Origin: Bacteroidetes bacterium GWF2_41_31
GTDB taxonomy: Bacteria > Bacteroidota > Bacteroidia > Bacteroidales > F082
DNA length: 64,000 nucleotides
Direction of reading: 5' to 3'
NCBI GenBank assembly: GCA_001769215.1
Contig: MEOL01000043.1
Coordinates: 1-64,000 of the forward strand
Shown here piece by piece: positions 35,605-45,436 of this stretch. Each line of letters starts with the position of its first letter. Positions within the stretch are counted from its first letter, which is position 1. The translations under genes were made by a program, and so were the position numbers. A model generated the notes under the pieces. It was not told the origin of the DNA and made no database searches. It saw only the letters and a list, made by a program, of their open reading frames with translations.

Positions 35605-37308
35605 TCATTTTGCGTTTTCTCCCAACAGCTCTTCCAACCTTGCCTTAACCAATTCTGCCGTGGCTACATTTTCCATCTCTTTGGTAAGGGAGGTTTGGTA
35701 GTATTGTATAGATAATGAGGTGTCGCCGATTTCATAAAAGTAGTTTGCGGCAAGTACGTATCCCTGGTAGTATTCGGGGTTTAATGAAATAAAATTTCTG
35801 AGTTCACTTTCCGGTACAATGGCTTTACTTTTAATAAACAACTTTACTTTTTCGCGTTCTTCCTTATACTGAAGATAGTCGAGGTAAGTATTGGAGATTA
35901 AAAACGTATCTGCTTCGATGGTCAGGCCGGGATCGAAAAGCGGTATTTGTCCTTGATAAGCCAAAGCCTTATCTAAAACATCATCCAAATGATAACCCAG
36001 GTATTCGCCAAGTTGGTAAGGTTGTGTGCTAACCCATGCTTGTTGTTTTTCAGGTTGAAAAATGACACTGTGATGTGAAATCATCTGATCCATGGTTTTT
36101 TCGTTGCCAATACCGATATTTTTCCCATCCAGTCCCAGGTAGTCACGTAAAATAGAGGCTGCCACGGGAGCATCAATAAAATCCGACTGCGACATCAACT
36201 GTTCACAACGCAATTGCCGATAAATAGAAGCCGACTCATTTTTATAGGCTTCGTTTTTTTTGTCCCCCTGAAAGGCCTGGCTTTGAAAATGATTGGCGCA
36301 TACGAGTTCATTACCCTTGGTTTCGAACACGCCCAAATTGTTTGACGATTTTTCGATGATTACAGCTTTGTGGTCTTCAGCAGAGCCAATCAACAGCGAT
36401 TCTGCGACAAAAGTTTCGCGCTTTTTGGCAATGGCCAGTGCTTCACTTATATTGCCGGCATGTTGAAGTATCTCGCGTGCCAAAATGGAGATAGGTGTTT
36501 TGGCACTGGTCGGGATATCCGATTTGGCCGCGTTGATGGTGACAGTCAGTCCTCTGGCGTTCATGCCCGAAACCACACCGATCATACTGGCCCAGCTCAC
36601 ATACATGAAATCGATTCCGGTGTCGGGATGGACAAAAACCACAATCTTGTTTTCGGAAAAAGCCGGATTGATATAAAAATCGAAATTCCGGCCAATGATC
36701 AAACTACTGTCAGTACTATTAAAATTGGCTCCAAACGAAGTGCATCCTACCAGCATCAGGCTTTGCAATGCATGACCAATGTCGTGAGCAGCATGGTAAT
36801 TCAACATGCGGTCGTACTTTTTTCCAATGTATTCATATCCATCAGCAGCCGAAAACGAAACTCCGTAAATTTCTTCTTTGTACTCTTGCGGTACATATTC
36901 ATCAATGTCGCGGTTAAACCAGCCGGTGAAATATTTTAGAAATTTCAGGTACGACGGAGAAGGAATCAGGGTGTTGATTTGATCGACAAAAGCTTCTTCC
37001 TGCTTGGCAATGAGTTCTTTAGTCAGCTTTCCATTGGCCACACCCAACTCGAACGGACTACCTTCGAGGTACATCTCCCACAATCCGTATTCGTTCTTCT
37101 TAAGCCAGTTGTTGCCTATTTTGTAAAAATCTTGGGATGGATTTTCGCGTTCCATATTCAAAGCCGACTGGTCGGCAATAACCGGAGGGCTTAGTCGTGT
37201 GCTGTAATAATAATATATTGAAAATAATACAATTACAAGTATAGTTCCAAGGATTGTATTGCGCAACCGTCTCCAAAAACGGTTCTTTCTTAGATGTTTA
37301 GCTGTCAT
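35605..37308 (-). CDS. C45-family N-terminal-nucleophile hydrolase/acyltransferase with membrane anchor
   Basis: A 567-residue protein with an N-terminal membrane anchor (TILGTILVIVLFSIYYYY, residues 18-35). Its catalytic domain is of the acyl-CoA:6-aminopenicillanate acyltransferase family (peptidase C45). The likely nucleophile is Cys189 in LMLVGCTSFGAN, which becomes N-terminal after self-cleavage. Next to it are IIGRNFDFY and WASMIGVVSGMNARGL, typical of the family. The last 130 residues look like TPR helices (YYQGYVLAANYFYEIGDTSL). It would act in the periplasm on an amide or ester. It overlaps the oxidoreductase gene by 11 bases, so the two are translated together. Similar pairs occur in Bacteroidota pigment clusters, so a step on the flexirubin ester is possible. 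Confidence 0.72.
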   Translation of the reverse strand: MTAKHLRKNRFWRRLRNTILGTILVIVLFSIYYYYSTRLSPPVIADQSALNMERENPSQDFYKIGNNWLKKNEYGLWEMYLEGSPFELGVANGKLTKELIAKQEEAFVDQINTLIPSPSYLKFLKYFTGWFNRDIDEYVPQEYKEEIYGVSFSAADGYEYIGKKYDRMLNYHAAHDIGHALQSLMLVGCTSFGANFNSTDSSLIIGRNFDFYINPAFSENKIVVFVHPDTGIDFMYVSWASMIGVVSGMNARGLTVTINAAKSDIPTSAKTPISILAREILQHAGNISEALAIAKKRETFVAESLLIGSAEDHKAVIIEKSSNNLGVFETKGNELVCANHFQSQAFQGDKKNEAYKNESASIYRQLRCEQLMSQSDFIDAPVAASILRDYLGLDGKNIGIGNEKTMDQMISHHSVIFQPEKQQAWVSTQPYQLGEYLGYHLDDVLDKALAYQGQIPLFDPGLTIEADTFLISNTYLDYLQYKEEREKVKLFIKSKAIVPESELRNFISLNPEYYQGYVLAANYFYEIGDTSLSIQYYQTSLTKEMENVATAELVKARLEELLGENAK

Positions 37309-38806
37309 TGATTTCGTTGAGAAGTTCCGGCAAATCTACAAATTCTGCGCAGGTTAACAAAGCGCTAATGCTTACGCCCATCACACCATGCAGGTTTAGA
37401 TTTTGACCGGTAAAATACAGGTTTGGGATTTTGGTGCGTACACCAACGTACGAAGCCAGGGGAAACTTATAATCACGCAAGGTACCGTACATAGAACCGG
37501 TGGGCGAACCAACATAGTCGCGGAAGGTAAGGGGAGTGGCGGTGGTATAATCGGTTATCAGGTTCTCCAACTCGGGGAATTGCAGTAGCACCAATGCCAG
37601 TAGTTTCTCTGCCTTTTCTTTTTTAAATTGTTTGTAACCATTCCCTCTGGCATTAGAAGGGAGGTCTTTCCAACTGGATACTTCCTCAAAATTCATATGC
37701 GTTACGATGGAAAGATGATCTACCCATAGCGGATTAGGATCGTCGGAAGGAAAATGCATAAAAAAATGCTCAGGCCACAAGTTTTCATTGTAGGAAGAAG
37801 CATACCAAACATCGGGTTGAAGGTAGAAATTATAATTTGAGTTTTGATAGCGAAACTTACCGGGTTCTATCTTTAGATAGAGGGCAAAGCAAGACAGTGT
37901 GTCTGTTTTTTGTTCCAGGCGATTTCGGTATGATTTCTTTATTTTTCCCGGTTCAATCAGGTTCATAGTACTGGCAGGATGGAAGTTTGAAATAAACTTC
38001 CCGGCTTTAAAAACGTCACCATCAGCGCAAAGCACGCCCGATAAATGATCCCCATCAAATATGAAGTTAGTAACTTTTTGACTCGTAAGCACATGGCCCC
38101 CTGCTTTTTCAATCTCCTGAAAAAGCCTTTGTGGAATCTGATTCGATGAACCCACCACCCGGTAACTACTGCTGATGAAATAGTGATTTATTAAGGCGTG
38201 AACATACCAGGGAGTACGGTTTTTGTCACCGGCATACACAAAATTCAGGGCACTAAAAACCTGCCGAAGTTCAGGGTTTTGTGTGAGCGAGCAGATAAAA
38301 TCCCACGCGTTAATCGCTTGCGATGGTTTTTCCATATAAACGGTATGTGGAATTTCCAGGTTAAAGATTTCCTGCTCGTTTACAGTCCTTTGTACCGCAG
38401 TGATATAGTCTTGAATGGCAATAGTTTCGTCCGGGAAAAGGGTGTTGAGATAATTCCCAAAGGCCGCCCAGCCCATGGGGAACTCGTATTTCCTGCCTCC
38501 AATGTTAAACACATCAAATCCAAGCTCATCCATGCGTTTATAACCAATGCCATCAAACAAATTAAAATAGTGAAAAATCCGGTTTAGTACCTGACCATCG
38601 TCCAGGCTGCCGACATAATGTAAGCCGGTGCTGAAAGCCACTCCTTTGTAATCGAAAGATTGAAGAGTACCTCCAATGTGTTCATTTTTCTCCAACACCA
38701 ACACACGGTATCCTTTCCTCCCCAGAATTACTGCGCATTGCAGGCCTGCCAGGCCTGAGCCTAGTATGATGACATCGTATGAAACTTCCGACCCTTGACC
38801 AGTCAT
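37298..38806 (-). CDS. CrtI/CrtISO-like FAD-dependent oxidoreductase
   Basis: A 502-residue flavoprotein of the phytoene desaturase/carotenoid isomerase/retinol saturase group. The dinucleotide fold is DVIILGSGLAGLQCA with LEKNEHIGGTL. The C-terminal FAD motif is NLYFTGQNLNLHGVMGV. A polyene is the natural substrate class, so it may adjust the saturation or isomer state of the pigment chain. It overlaps the C45 hydrolase gene by 11 bases. I chose the ATG at 38806 because the longer frame adds only a non-conserved tail. There is no phytoene synthase in the window, so carotenoid work is less likely. Confidence 0.8.
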   Translation of the reverse strand: MTGQGSEVSYDVIILGSGLAGLQCAVILGRKGYRVLVLEKNEHIGGTLQSFDYKGVAFSTGLHYVGSLDDGQVLNRIFHYFNLFDGIGYKRMDELGFDVFNIGGRKYEFPMGWAAFGNYLNTLFPDETIAIQDYITAVQRTVNEQEIFNLEIPHTVYMEKPSQAINAWDFICSLTQNPELRQVFSALNFVYAGDKNRTPWYVHALINHYFISSSYRVVGSSNQIPQRLFQEIEKAGGHVLTSQKVTNFIFDGDHLSGVLCADGDVFKAGKFISNFHPASTMNLIEPGKIKKSYRNRLEQKTDTLSCFALYLKIEPGKFRYQNSNYNFYLQPDVWYASSYNENLWPEHFFMHFPSDDPNPLWVDHLSIVTHMNFEEVSSWKDLPSNARGNGYKQFKKEKAEKLLALVLLQFPELENLITDYTTATPLTFRDYVGSPTGSMYGTLRDYKFPLASYVGVRTKIPNLYFTGQNLNLHGVMGVSISALLTCAEFVDLPELLNEINDS

Positions 38807-38986
38807 AAATCTGAGGATATAATGATGTTGATAAAGCCAATTTTTAAATGGCAAATATAATGACTGTTGCAATTGATAATCATTTACCCGGACTTCTTTG
38901 TAAATGATGTGGAATACTTAAGCAATCTATTGTAGACACCTGGTTTCACAGAGGTAAGGATATATGCTTTTAAAATTTAAATAATT

Positions 38987-39132
38987 AGCCCCCTCCGAAA
39001 AGTATGTGATTATTGATTTTCAACTCATTTACCCCAGACCCCTAAAGGGGAATTCGTTGAAAATCAACAAACTATTAAAGTTTCCTGTACTCACTGTTGA
39101 GGTTTTTGACTTTTCGGAATGGACTCAATAAT
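38987..39132. mobile_element. Short dispersed palindromic element, copy 2
   Basis: Relative of 9514..9650: shared parts are the CCGAAAAGT ends (inverted), gattttcaactc, accccnagncccctaaaggg and gttgaaaatcaa. It is largely self-complementary and non-coding. No convincing target duplication flanks this copy. It fills the gap between the oxidoreductase gene and the lipocalin-like gene; the rest of 38807..39159 shows nothing. Confidence 0.6.
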
Positions 39133-39159
39133 GGGAGTTTCCATTTATAACCTGTACTA

Positions 39160-39957
39160 TCAACGGGTAGTGGGTGCTTCATCCACTTTTTCCATTTCAT
39201 AAGTAACGATAATATCGTTCTCCCGTAACCCTGACCAGGTCATGGTGTTGCCAACGATATTAAAATTCCAGCATTCATAAGCCAGTCCGGTACCGCCACT
39301 AATCAGGTCGTTGGAGTAGTTGCTTGCAAATAAATTTCCGTACAGAAAATACCGGCCCTCGTTGTCTGATTTTTTTATCCAGTTGTTGTTTTCATCCAGA
39401 TAATAATAGTTGTAGCTTCCATCGCCAAAATATTCCCAATAGTGGAATTTGGTGTCAGTAGTGTTATCAGAGGTGCATTTACCATACCAAACGCCGGTAA
39501 AATCTGCGCTAAAGTCAGCCACTATTCTTTTGCAGGTAAAAATATTAGAAATCGGAATGGTAATGCCATCAACTGAAAATGCCTGAATCGAATACTTTAA
39601 AGTGGACTGATCCAATGTGAGTATTCTAAATTCCATGTGATAGGCCTTGTTTGAAATATCCACTCCATCAATAACAATAAGGTCGCCCACGACATTATAG
39701 GTGTAATGATCATTTTCCTGCCATGCTTTGTTGGTTTCATCCAATTGAAATCCAATGGAGTAGTTTTCGGTATGATCCGATTTGAACTCCATGCTGTATG
39801 AAGCATCGGTAAGGATGGCTTCATTATTTACGTGCGTATTTACCCACATTCCGAGGAGCAGTTCTGAATAATTGGGTTTGTCATCTTTTTTACAACCGGA
39901 AATAAGAACCGTCAATATGGCTAGGGAGGTTAATACCATTAACATTTTTGTTTTCAT
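39160..39957 (-). CDS. Lipocalin-like lipoprotein
   Basis: A 265-residue lipoprotein with lipobox LISGC (Cys22). Two repeats of a lipocalin-like fold are suggested: LLGMWVNTHVNNEAIL onwards and FTGVWYGKCTSDNTTDTKF onwards, each with the GxW motif that opens such barrels. These proteins, common in Bacteroidota, bind small hydrophobic molecules or have no known ligand. It is monocistronic. The gap 39958..40342 upstream holds a promoter for comM on the other strand and otherwise nothing. Confidence 0.65.
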   Translation of the reverse strand: MKTKMLMVLTSLAILTVLISGCKKDDKPNYSELLLGMWVNTHVNNEAILTDASYSMEFKSDHTENYSIGFQLDETNKAWQENDHYTYNVVGDLIVIDGVDISNKAYHMEFRILTLDQSTLKYSIQAFSVDGITIPISNIFTCKRIVADFSADFTGVWYGKCTSDNTTDTKFHYWEYFGDGSYNYYYLDENNNWIKKSDNEGRYFLYGNLFASNYSNDLISGGTGLAYECWNFNIVGNTMTWSGLRENDIIVTYEMEKVDEAPTTR

Positions 39958-40306
39958 CTGAAATAAATTAGGTTTTTCTAATATCTATACTATTCTTTAA
40001 AAACCAGACTCTCACAAGAATAGTAAAACCCAAATATATCACATTTTGCTTTATCTCGAACAGCCGGACCTATACTATTTTGAACCATTTGGCATGTGCA
40101 CGTTGGAGAAGTATTCAGTTTTCTGTAAGTCTGGTTTCACAAAGGTGTTTAATCCACATTTCCATTGTTATTTGAAGTGCCTTTTTGACAATTTGACCAT
40201 ATTTTTTAACGGTTTACGTCGAAAACCTGAAAGCATAACAAAATAAACTTTCAATAGAACTCAAACATTCTTATTAATCGTACCTGGCTTCTCCTTAATA
40301 TTTATT

Positions 40307-40314
40307 TACATTTG
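40307..40314 (+). promoter_or_regulatory. -7 promoter box for comM
   Basis: TACATTTG fits TAnnTTTG and lies 28 bases before the ATG at 40343. Confidence 0.5.
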
Positions 40315-40342
40315 TGCTACATAACCCTTTACTAAACACCGG

Positions 40343-41881
40343 ATGTTAGTTAAAACTTATGGGAGTGCCATCCAGGGTATTGATGCGCTGGTGATTACCG
40401 TTGAAGTCAACATTGGTAAAGGTCGTAAATTTTATCTGGTGGGGTTACCTGATAACGCGGTAAAAGAAAGCCAACAACGCATGATTGCGGCTCTCGGAAA
40501 CATTGGTTACCGGTTTCCCGGACAACGCATCGTGATTAATATGGCTCCCGCCGACATCAAAAAAGAAGGTTCCGCTTATGACTTGCCCATCGGCATCGGA
40601 ATATTGGCCGCTTCCAAACAAATCAGCGCCGGTTTGCTCGATCAATATATCATGATGGGCGAACTTTCGCTCGATGGAGGGCTTAAACCCATTAAAGGAG
40701 CGTTGCCAATTGCCTTAAAAGCACGTGAGCAAGGTTTCAGGGGAATAATTCTACCCAGTCAAAACATTTCAGAAGCAGCGGTGGTGAGTGGTTTGGAGGT
40801 ATATGGTTTTGAGCATATCACGGATGTGATTCAGATGCTGGATGGAATAACAAACCCTACTCCCGCCTCTGCTAATTTGGGTCAGTTGATTGAATCGGAA
40901 ATGAACCAATATCCTTTTGATTTTGAGGATGTAAAAGGCCAGGAAAACATTAAAAGGGCATTGGAAATTGCTGCAGCAGGCGGACATAATGCCATCATGA
41001 TCGGTCCGCCCGGATCGGGTAAAACCATGTTGGCCAAAAGGTTACCATCCATCCTTCCTCCCATGTCGCTTAACGAAGCACTCGAAACCACAAAAATACA
41101 TTCCGTAGCCGGAATTTTAAATGGGAAAACCGGACTGGTCACCACCAGACCCTATCGGTCACCACATCATACAATAAGTGACGCAGGTTTGGTAGGCGGC
41201 GGCCCCTATCCTCAACCGGGTGAAATTTCCCTTGCCCAGAACGGGGTACTGTTTTTGGATGAACTTCCCGAATTTAAACGCTCGGTACTGGAAGTTATGC
41301 GTCAACCCATGGAAGACCGCGTGGTCACCATTTCGCGGGCTCGCATCACGGTAACCTACCCGGCCAGTTTTATGCTCATCGCCGCCATGAACCCTTGCCC
41401 ATGCGGCTATTACAACGATCCTAACCGGGAATGCGTATGCTCACCGGGAGCAGTAAAAAGCTATCTGAATAAAATTTCGGGGCCATTGATGGATCGCATT
41501 GATTTGCATGTAGAAGTGACCCCGGTACCATTCAAAGACCTGGCAGAGACTCCAAAAGGTGAGGTAAGCACCAGTATCCGGTCCAGAGTGATGGCAGCGA
41601 AAAAAATCCAGGAATCCCGCTTTGCCGACAGCCCGGCCATTTTTAGCAATGCCCAGATGTCGTCGAAAGATGTGGATAAATACTGTGTTTTGCAAGCCGA
41701 TGGTTTTAGCTTGCTTAAAACAGCAATGGAACGACTTAGCCTTTCAGCAAGGGCTTTTGTCAGGATAAAAAAGGTAGCACGAACCATTGCTGACCTTGAC
41801 AATTCGGCAGACATCAACGCAGAACACCTCGCCGAGGCCATTCAGTTGCGTAGTCTCGACCGCGAAAGCTGGGGATCATGA
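40343..41881 (+). CDS. comM: YifB/ComM Mg-chelatase-like AAA+ ATPase
   Basis: A 512-residue AAA+ protein of the YifB/ComM family. ComM is a hexameric helicase that helps branch migration when transformed DNA is integrated. It has the N-terminal Lon-protease-like domain (VEVNIGKGRKFYLVGLPDNAV), Walker A GPPGSGKTMLAKR, Walker B GVLFLDELPEF, the sensor and Arg-finger region (ITVTYPASFMLIAAMNPCPCG) and a C-terminal Mg-chelatase part with a four-Cys zinc-type cluster (CPCGYYNDPNRECVC). Full length, no defects. It precedes the men genes by 65 bases and may be co-transcribed with them. Confidence 0.95.
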   Translation: MLVKTYGSAIQGIDALVITVEVNIGKGRKFYLVGLPDNAVKESQQRMIAALGNIGYRFPGQRIVINMAPADIKKEGSAYDLPIGIGILAASKQISAGLLDQYIMMGELSLDGGLKPIKGALPIALKAREQGFRGIILPSQNISEAAVVSGLEVYGFEHITDVIQMLDGITNPTPASANLGQLIESEMNQYPFDFEDVKGQENIKRALEIAAAGGHNAIMIGPPGSGKTMLAKRLPSILPPMSLNEALETTKIHSVAGILNGKTGLVTTRPYRSPHHTISDAGLVGGGPYPQPGEISLAQNGVLFLDELPEFKRSVLEVMRQPMEDRVVTISRARITVTYPASFMLIAAMNPCPCGYYNDPNRECVCSPGAVKSYLNKISGPLMDRIDLHVEVTPVPFKDLAETPKGEVSTSIRSRVMAAKKIQESRFADSPAIFSNAQMSSKDVDKYCVLQADGFSLLKTAMERLSLSARAFVRIKKVARTIADLDNSADINAEHLAEAIQLRSLDRESWGS

Positions 41882-41945
41882 TCTATTACAAAGAAATTCT
41901 GAATGGGAATGAGTATCTTTGCCCTTCTTTCAGAAAAAAAAGAAA

Positions 41946-42371
41946 ATGAATCAAATTGCAAAAACCAAATACACCCTTGACGACCTGAACCATCTGAATA
42001 AAAACACGATGATGGAACATTTGGGTATTCAATTTACCGAGGCATCACCCGGATTACTAAAAGCCACCATGCCCGTCGATCACCGTACACACCAGCCTTT
42101 GGGACTGCTTCATGGTGGTGCAAGTGCCGCGCTGGCCGAGTCGATTGGAAGCGTGGGTTCGGCCATGTTGGTTGATATTGAGCATTATTCAGTGGTGGGA
42201 GCTCAAATCACCGCCAACCATGTACGCAGTGTGAAAGAAGGAATTGTAACCGCTGAAGCCAAAATCATCCACCAGGGTAAAAATACGCATGTCTGGAACA
42301 TCGATATTACCGATCAAAAAGGAAGAACTATCTCCACTTGTCGTCTCACCATTTTCATTTTTAAAAAATGA
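41946..42371 (+). CDS. menI: Hot-dog thioesterase, probably DHNA-CoA hydrolase
   Basis: A 141-residue PaaI/MenI-type thioesterase. The motif PLGLLHGGASAALAESIGS holds the catalytic region, with the acidic residue in AES. In menaquinone synthesis MenI hydrolyses 1,4-dihydroxy-2-naphthoyl-CoA made by MenB. The start is the ATG at 41946; a TTG upstream only adds a lysine-rich tail. It overlaps menF by 4 bases and is the first men gene. The assignment rests mainly on the operon; by sequence alone it could act on other aryl-CoAs. Confidence 0.82.
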   Translation: MNQIAKTKYTLDDLNHLNKNTMMEHLGIQFTEASPGLLKATMPVDHRTHQPLGLLHGGASAALAESIGSVGSAMLVDIEHYSVVGAQITANHVRSVKEGIVTAEAKIIHQGKNTHVWNIDITDQKGRTISTCRLTIFIFKK

Positions 42372-43477
42372 CATTAAAAAACGTTGAACCGATCATCGAC
42401 CTGTTGCTTAAGAAAAACCTACCGTTTGCAATATTCAGGCTACCAGAAAAAGAAGAATTTATGTTGGTTTGCCAACAAGATCAGGAAGTGAAAGAAATTG
42501 ACATACTTGATATTGAAGAATTTCAGGGATTTGTGGTGGCACCTTTCAAATGTGCAAGGACGGGCAGTGCCTACTTAATCAGGCCCGATTTAGTAGCCAC
42601 CAATAAGGATGAATTTTTCGAACTAATGAACCAGATTGCACCCTTGCCCGATGACGCAGGAAAAGAGCATGATATCGAAAATCATGTTATCAGCCGCCAC
42701 GCTTATATCAGCAATATGGACTACCTCATCAACCTGCTGCAAAAAGAAGAACTCCATAAAGTAGTTCTTTCAAGGGTGATTGCTTATCCTTTACAACCTC
42801 AATTCTCCCACGGCAACTTATTCAATCGGTTGTCCTGTGAATACCCCAATGCCTTTGTGTACCTGTTTCATCTTCCGGAAAACGGAACCTGGGCAGGTGC
42901 TTCACCCGAAGCCTTGCTGTTAATAAATCAGGATGAGGCCAGTACGATGGCGTTGGCGGGTACCCGGATATTCCATCCCGACACTACAAATGATCCTTGG
43001 TCGGAAAAAGAAACTCAGGAACAGTCTTTTGTTTCTCAATATATTGCCAACGTGCTTTCTGAAACAGGCATCCAGAATTACCAAACCGAAAAGCCTGCCA
43101 CCCTGCGAGCCGGCCACCTGGAACACAGGCTAACACGATTTACTATCCCGCACAACCAAATTGAGAACAAAGCCGGCAAGATGATTATGGGTTTACATCC
43201 CACACCGGCCGTTTGCGGATATCCAAAAGGTGATGCTTTCCACTTGATCATGCGCGCAGAGCAACATGACCGGCGGTTTTATACCGGTTTTTTAGGTCCG
43301 TGGAATCTAAATGGGCATTCACAGCTTTTTGTAAACCTGCGTTGTGCCGAAATAGGAAACGATACACTTAATCTTTATGTTGGAGGTGGTTTAACGGCGA
43401 ACTCAGTAGCTGAAGATGAATGGGAAGAAACGGTTCAGAAATCGAAAACCTTGTTGTTGGTGATAGAAAAATTATAG
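42368..43477 (+). CDS. menF: Isochorismate synthase
   Basis: Chorismate-binding enzyme of 369 residues that isomerises chorismate to isochorismate, the first committed menaquinone step. Motifs: WAGASPEALLLI, MALAGTRIF, MGLHPTPAVCGYPKGDAF and FYTGFLGPW. Length is normal for Bacteroidota MenF/EntC enzymes. It overlaps menI by 4 bases, and menD starts 11 bases after its stop codon. Confidence 0.95.
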   Translation: MTLKNVEPIIDLLLKKNLPFAIFRLPEKEEFMLVCQQDQEVKEIDILDIEEFQGFVVAPFKCARTGSAYLIRPDLVATNKDEFFELMNQIAPLPDDAGKEHDIENHVISRHAYISNMDYLINLLQKEELHKVVLSRVIAYPLQPQFSHGNLFNRLSCEYPNAFVYLFHLPENGTWAGASPEALLLINQDEASTMALAGTRIFHPDTTNDPWSEKETQEQSFVSQYIANVLSETGIQNYQTEKPATLRAGHLEHRLTRFTIPHNQIENKAGKMIMGLHPTPAVCGYPKGDAFHLIMRAEQHDRRFYTGFLGPWNLNGHSQLFVNLRCAEIGNDTLNLYVGGGLTANSVAEDEWEETVQKSKTLLLVIEKL

Positions 43478-43488
43478 CGGTTTGTCCC

Positions 43489-45168
43489 ATGACAACAGAC
43501 AAAAAACCTGTAGCACTACTGGCCGACATCCTGATCCAAAAGGGACTCCGCTTTTTAGTTCACTCGCCCGGGTCGAGGAATGCGCCCATCATTATTGCTT
43601 TTGGTCAAAGCAAAAAAGTAAAGATTTTCACCGTTGTGGATGAAAGAAGTGCTGCCTTTTTTGCCCTTGGGATTGCTTTGGCTACGGGGAAAACGGTAGC
43701 CCTCGATTGTACCTCGGGTACGGCAGCACTCAATTATGCACCTGCCATCGCTGAAGCCTATTATCAGCATATCCCATTGCTCGTGTTAACTGCTGACCGG
43801 TCACCTCAGTTTATTGACATCGGCGATGGTCAAACCATCAGGCAGGAAAACCTCTTTGCCAATTACATTAAGAACAGTTACACTCTTCCTCAAAGTATTG
43901 ATGGGATTGAAGATTTTACCCTCGCAGAAAAGATCATCAACATGGCCATGAACCGCACCATGGATGAAGCGCCGGGTCCCGTTCATATCAATATTCCACT
44001 GGATGAACCACTTTATGGAGTAACAGAAACTGAAACAAAGGGAAACCTGATTCTTTCAACGCCTTTTTTCAGCGATTCCATCGGGAACTTTCCCGAAATG
44101 TTGATTGAGCAATGGCAGTCGGGTAATAAGTTGATGGTGATCGGCGGTCAGATGAACCCGGATACTCAGTTGAACGAAGTATTGAAATTACTCGTGGAGA
44201 AACATCGGGCCGTAATTTTAACAGAAACCACGTCCAACCTTTATCATCCTGATTTTATTGATGTAATCGATAATGTCATTACAGCTATCAGTCCTGAAGA
44301 AGCCGATGACTTCAAACCAGATTTGCTCATCACATTGGGTGGTGCTGTGGTTTCTAAAATGGTTAAAAAATTCTTGCGTAATCATCAACCCGAGCACCAT
44401 TGGCATATTTCACCTTCTAACGAAGAAATGGATACCTATTTCTGCCTTAGGGGTGTCATTCACTCGTCAGCGACCGATGCTTTGTTGACTCTGGCAAACC
44501 TGCCAACTCATCGTTCCGAACATTTTAAACATCTTTGGCTGAAAAAAAAGCTGACCACGGAGACAAAGAGAGAGAATTACCTGCAACATTCAGCATATTC
44601 TGATCTAAAAGTATTTAAACATATTTTGGATCAATTGCCAGATACGTGCCTGCATTTGGGCAACAGCACACCCGTACGCTATTCACAGCTTTTTGGATGC
44701 CAGCCTCACCTTCATTACTATAGCAACCGTGGGGTAAGTGGAATTGATGGACAGATTTCAACCGCCGCTGGTTTTGCCTCTGTTTCAGCCAGTCCAAATG
44801 TACTTATTACCGGTGATTTGGGCTTTTTATACGATAGCAATGGCTTACTCCTTTTGAAGCATTGTCCCAACCTTAAAATAATCGTCATCAACAACCAGGG
44901 GGGAGGTATTTTTAGGTTTATTCCCGGGCCGGATACTGTGCCCGGTTTTGAACAATATTTTGAAGCGCAGCATAACCTCAGGCTGGAATTTCTTACAAAA
45001 GCATTTAACATTAACTACCTGTACGCCGATTCACTCCAAACAGTTGATGAAAAAGTTCATGATCTTCTTTATGGTACACGTGGAACTCAGGTGCTGGAGA
45101 TAAGCACGCCAGCCGAAAAAAATGCCGAAGTGCTGCGCAATTATTTCAAGGGGCTAAGTAACAGATAA
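43489..45168 (+). CDS. menD: SEPHCHC synthase (MenD)
   Basis: ThDP-dependent enzyme joining isochorismate and 2-oxoglutarate. Its 559 residues fit MenD. Signature: HSPGSRNAPIIIAF at the N-terminus with FTVVDERSAAFFALG (catalytic Glu in DER), SGTAALNYAPAIAEA, and the ThDP motif GDLGFLYDSNGL with NNQGGGIF. I chose the ATG at 43489; a longer frame would run back into menF. The next men gene is 268 bases downstream across a small repeat. Confidence 0.95.
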   Translation: MTTDKKPVALLADILIQKGLRFLVHSPGSRNAPIIIAFGQSKKVKIFTVVDERSAAFFALGIALATGKTVALDCTSGTAALNYAPAIAEAYYQHIPLLVLTADRSPQFIDIGDGQTIRQENLFANYIKNSYTLPQSIDGIEDFTLAEKIINMAMNRTMDEAPGPVHINIPLDEPLYGVTETETKGNLILSTPFFSDSIGNFPEMLIEQWQSGNKLMVIGGQMNPDTQLNEVLKLLVEKHRAVILTETTSNLYHPDFIDVIDNVITAISPEEADDFKPDLLITLGGAVVSKMVKKFLRNHQPEHHWHISPSNEEMDTYFCLRGVIHSSATDALLTLANLPTHRSEHFKHLWLKKKLTTETKRENYLQHSAYSDLKVFKHILDQLPDTCLHLGNSTPVRYSQLFGCQPHLHYYSNRGVSGIDGQISTAAGFASVSASPNVLITGDLGFLYDSNGLLLLKHCPNLKIIVINNQGGGIFRFIPGPDTVPGFEQYFEAQHNLRLEFLTKAFNINYLYADSLQTVDEKVHDLLYGTRGTQVLEISTPAEKNAEVLRNYFKGLSNR

Positions 45169-45193
45169 CGTTGACAAACAGATCACCCCTTTT

Positions 45194-45240
45194 GTCATCC
45201 CGACTGAGCGGACGCCAGGAGCGAACAGAGGAATCTGCTG
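45194..45240. repeat. Short palindromic intergenic repeat before menB
   Basis: A gtcatcccgactgagcg...gaatctgct-type sequence, familiar from many intergenic regions of Bacteroidota; partly self-complementary. It splits the men operon into two parts; the rest of 45241..45436 is A/T rich and probably holds a menB promoter, though no exact box was found. Confidence 0.4.
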
Positions 45241-45436
45241 TTGCCTCATTACAATGGACATGAATTTGCTTTGATTTAACCCAAAGCTAATAACAATAAG
45301 CAATTCAGAAGCTTTTAGCCTCCTTTTTGTCTATTACGCCGAAATTCATAAAAGCAAAAATACGGATTGCACATGAACGAGACTGTGATGCCCATGTTTT
45401 TTATATATTCGTTCCCTGAATAAAATTAAAAATCTC

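Noticed and set aside
36370-36939. Open frame of 189 codons antisense to the C45 hydrolase
   Set aside because: It is fully inside a supported gene and has no motif.
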